A DNA stretch of 5,771 bases from Gemmatimonadota bacterium (GTDB lineage: Bacteria > Gemmatimonadota > Gemmatimonadetes > Gemmatimonadales > GWC2-71-9), in assembly GCA_003220905.1 (NCBI GenBank), contig QHTS01000304.1, positions 1-5,771 of the forward strand, given 5' to 3'. Positions 4,987 through 5,771 of this stretch are shown in pieces (position 1 is the stretch's first letter; every line of letters begins with the position of its first letter). The position numbers and the translations under genes are program-made. Under the pieces are notes generated by a model. That model was given only the letters and a program-made list of their open reading frames with translations. It did not search any database and was not told the origin of the DNA.

Positions 4987-5771
4987 TCAGTCGCGACGGC
5001 CGGCGAGCTGAGACGACCGCTCCGCCTGAGCGAGGGGCGCCGTAGCCCTGGCCCGGCGCTGGTGGCGCGCCGCGCCCACGAACCCGGCGAACAGGGGGTG
5101 CGGCCGGGTGGGTCGGGACCTGAGCTCGGGGTGGAACTGGCAGCCGATGAACCAGGGGTGATCGGGAAGCTCGATCATCTCGACGAGCGAGCCGTCGGGC
5201 GAGAGCCCGGCGCAGCGCATCCCGTATTCCGCGAGCACGTCGCGGTAGGCGTTCGACACTTCGTAGCGGTGACGATGCCGCTCGCTCACCTCGAGCGCTC
5301 CGTAGACCTGTGCGACCCGGGAGCCCGGGCGCAGCTTGCAGGGGTACGCCCCCAGCCGCATCGTGCCGCCCATTTCCTGGATGCCTTCCTGCGAGCGCAT
5401 CAGCGCGATCACCGGGTTCTCGCACTCGGGCGCGAATTCACTCGAGTTAGTATCGGGAAGCTTGACCACGTCGCGCGCGAACTCGATGATCGCCGCCTGC
5501 AATCCGAGGCAGATCCCGAGGAACGGGACCTTGTGCTCGCGCGCCCAGCGGATCGCCTCGAGCATGCCTTCCACGCCGCGTACGCCGAAGCCGCCGGGCA
5601 CCAGCAACGCGTCGTACGTGCCGAGCAGCTCGCCCGCGGCCGCCTGGTCCGTGAACCGGTCGGACGAGATCCAATCGATCTGCACACCGCATTCGTTCGC
5701 GATGCCGCCGTGCACCAGCGCTTCGTGGATGCTCTTGTAGCTGTCCGCGAGCTCGGTGTACTTCCCCACCA
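4987..5771 (-). CDS. pyrG: CTP synthase, C-terminal glutamine amidotransferase part (5' end outside window)
   Basis: CTP synthase converts UTP, ATP and glutamine to CTP. Only the class I glutaminase half, about 260 residues, is present; the synthetase half lies beyond the window end. It begins at the linker VGKYTELADSYKSI. With Val1 as the codon at 5769-5767, visible features are LLVPGGFGVRG (oxyanion region, 55-65), the nucleophile elbow GICLG with Cys87, GGTMRLGAYPC (134-144), ERHRHRYEVSN (163-173), and HPWFIGCQFHPE with His213 and Glu215 completing the Cys-His-Glu triad. HPLFAGF (224-230) matches the usual family end; the remaining ~30 residues form an Ala/Arg-rich non-conserved tail. The first in-frame GTG (5769) is an internal valine, not a start. 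Leading this cluster, it supplies CTP for making CMP-KDO. The stop TGA lies 1 nt before kdsA. Confidence 0.97.
   Translation of the reverse strand, partial: VGKYTELADSYKSIHEALVHGGIANECGVQIDWISSDRFTDQAAAGELLGTYDALLVPGGFGVRGVEGMLEAIRWAREHKVPFLGICLGLQAAIIEFARDVVKLPDTNSSEFAPECENPVIALMRSQEGIQEMGGTMRLGAYPCKLRPGSRVAQVYGALEVSERHRHRYEVSNAYRDVLAEYGMRCAGLSPDGSLVEMIELPDHPWFIGCQFHPELRSRPTRPHPLFAGFVGAARHQRRARATAPLAQAERSSQLAGRRD

Noticed and set aside
4122..5045. 307-codon open frame on the plus strand
   Set aside because: Antisense to kdsA, with shadow-type composition and no motif.
5310..5330. Two CCCGGG palindromes close together in pyrG
   Set aside because: They encode an ordinary Arg-Pro-Gly-Ser-Arg stretch of CTP synthase and are expected in GC-rich DNA.

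Overview
The window is one uninterrupted, high-GC, minus-strand gene cluster. In transcription order (from high to low coordinates) it holds pyrG (3' part only), kdsA, kdsC, kdsD, lptC, lptA and the first ~200 codons of lptB. There is no intergenic gap longer than 2 nt. Successive genes are separated by 1-2 nt or overlap by 4-32 nt, and three junctions in a row are ATGA stop/start overlaps (2574-2577, 1957-1960, 608-611). No RNA gene, mobile element, CRISPR array, promoter or terminator was found.

The genes form one pathway. KdsD makes arabinose 5-phosphate, KdsA condenses it with PEP to KDO 8-phosphate, and KdsC removes the phosphate to give KDO, the inner-core sugar of lipopolysaccharide. 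PyrG makes CTP, the nucleotide needed to activate KDO as CMP-KDO (the activating enzyme is not in the window). LptC, LptA and LptB belong to the machine that extracts finished LPS from the inner membrane and moves it across the periplasm. The owner is therefore a Gram-negative (diderm) bacterium with LPS. The high GC, the long divergent OstA-like LptA with Asp-Thr-Thr runs in its tail, and the gene order would suit Gemmatimonadota or a related soil lineage, but that is inference.

Layout: 4987-5771 pyrG C-terminal glutaminase domain; 4092-4985 kdsA (Cys-containing, metal-dependent type); 3517-4089 kdsC; 2574-3548 kdsD (SIS plus two CBS domains); 1957-2577 lptC, here with a lipobox; 608-1960 lptA, about 2.4 times the E. 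coli length; 1-611 lptB, cut by the window edge.

I see no wholly new system: this is a recognisable LPS operon. The points worth a second look are (a) an in-frame ~149-residue N-terminal extension on LptB that I do not recognise, (b) a perfect 18-bp inverted repeat at the 3' end of kdsA, directly upstream of the kdsC ribosome binding site, (c) a five-unit 13-bp periodic repeat at the start of lptC, (d) the lipoprotein-type LptC and oversized LptA, and (e) a 20-bp tandem duplication at the very edge of the window that breaks lptB and looks like a contig-end artefact.
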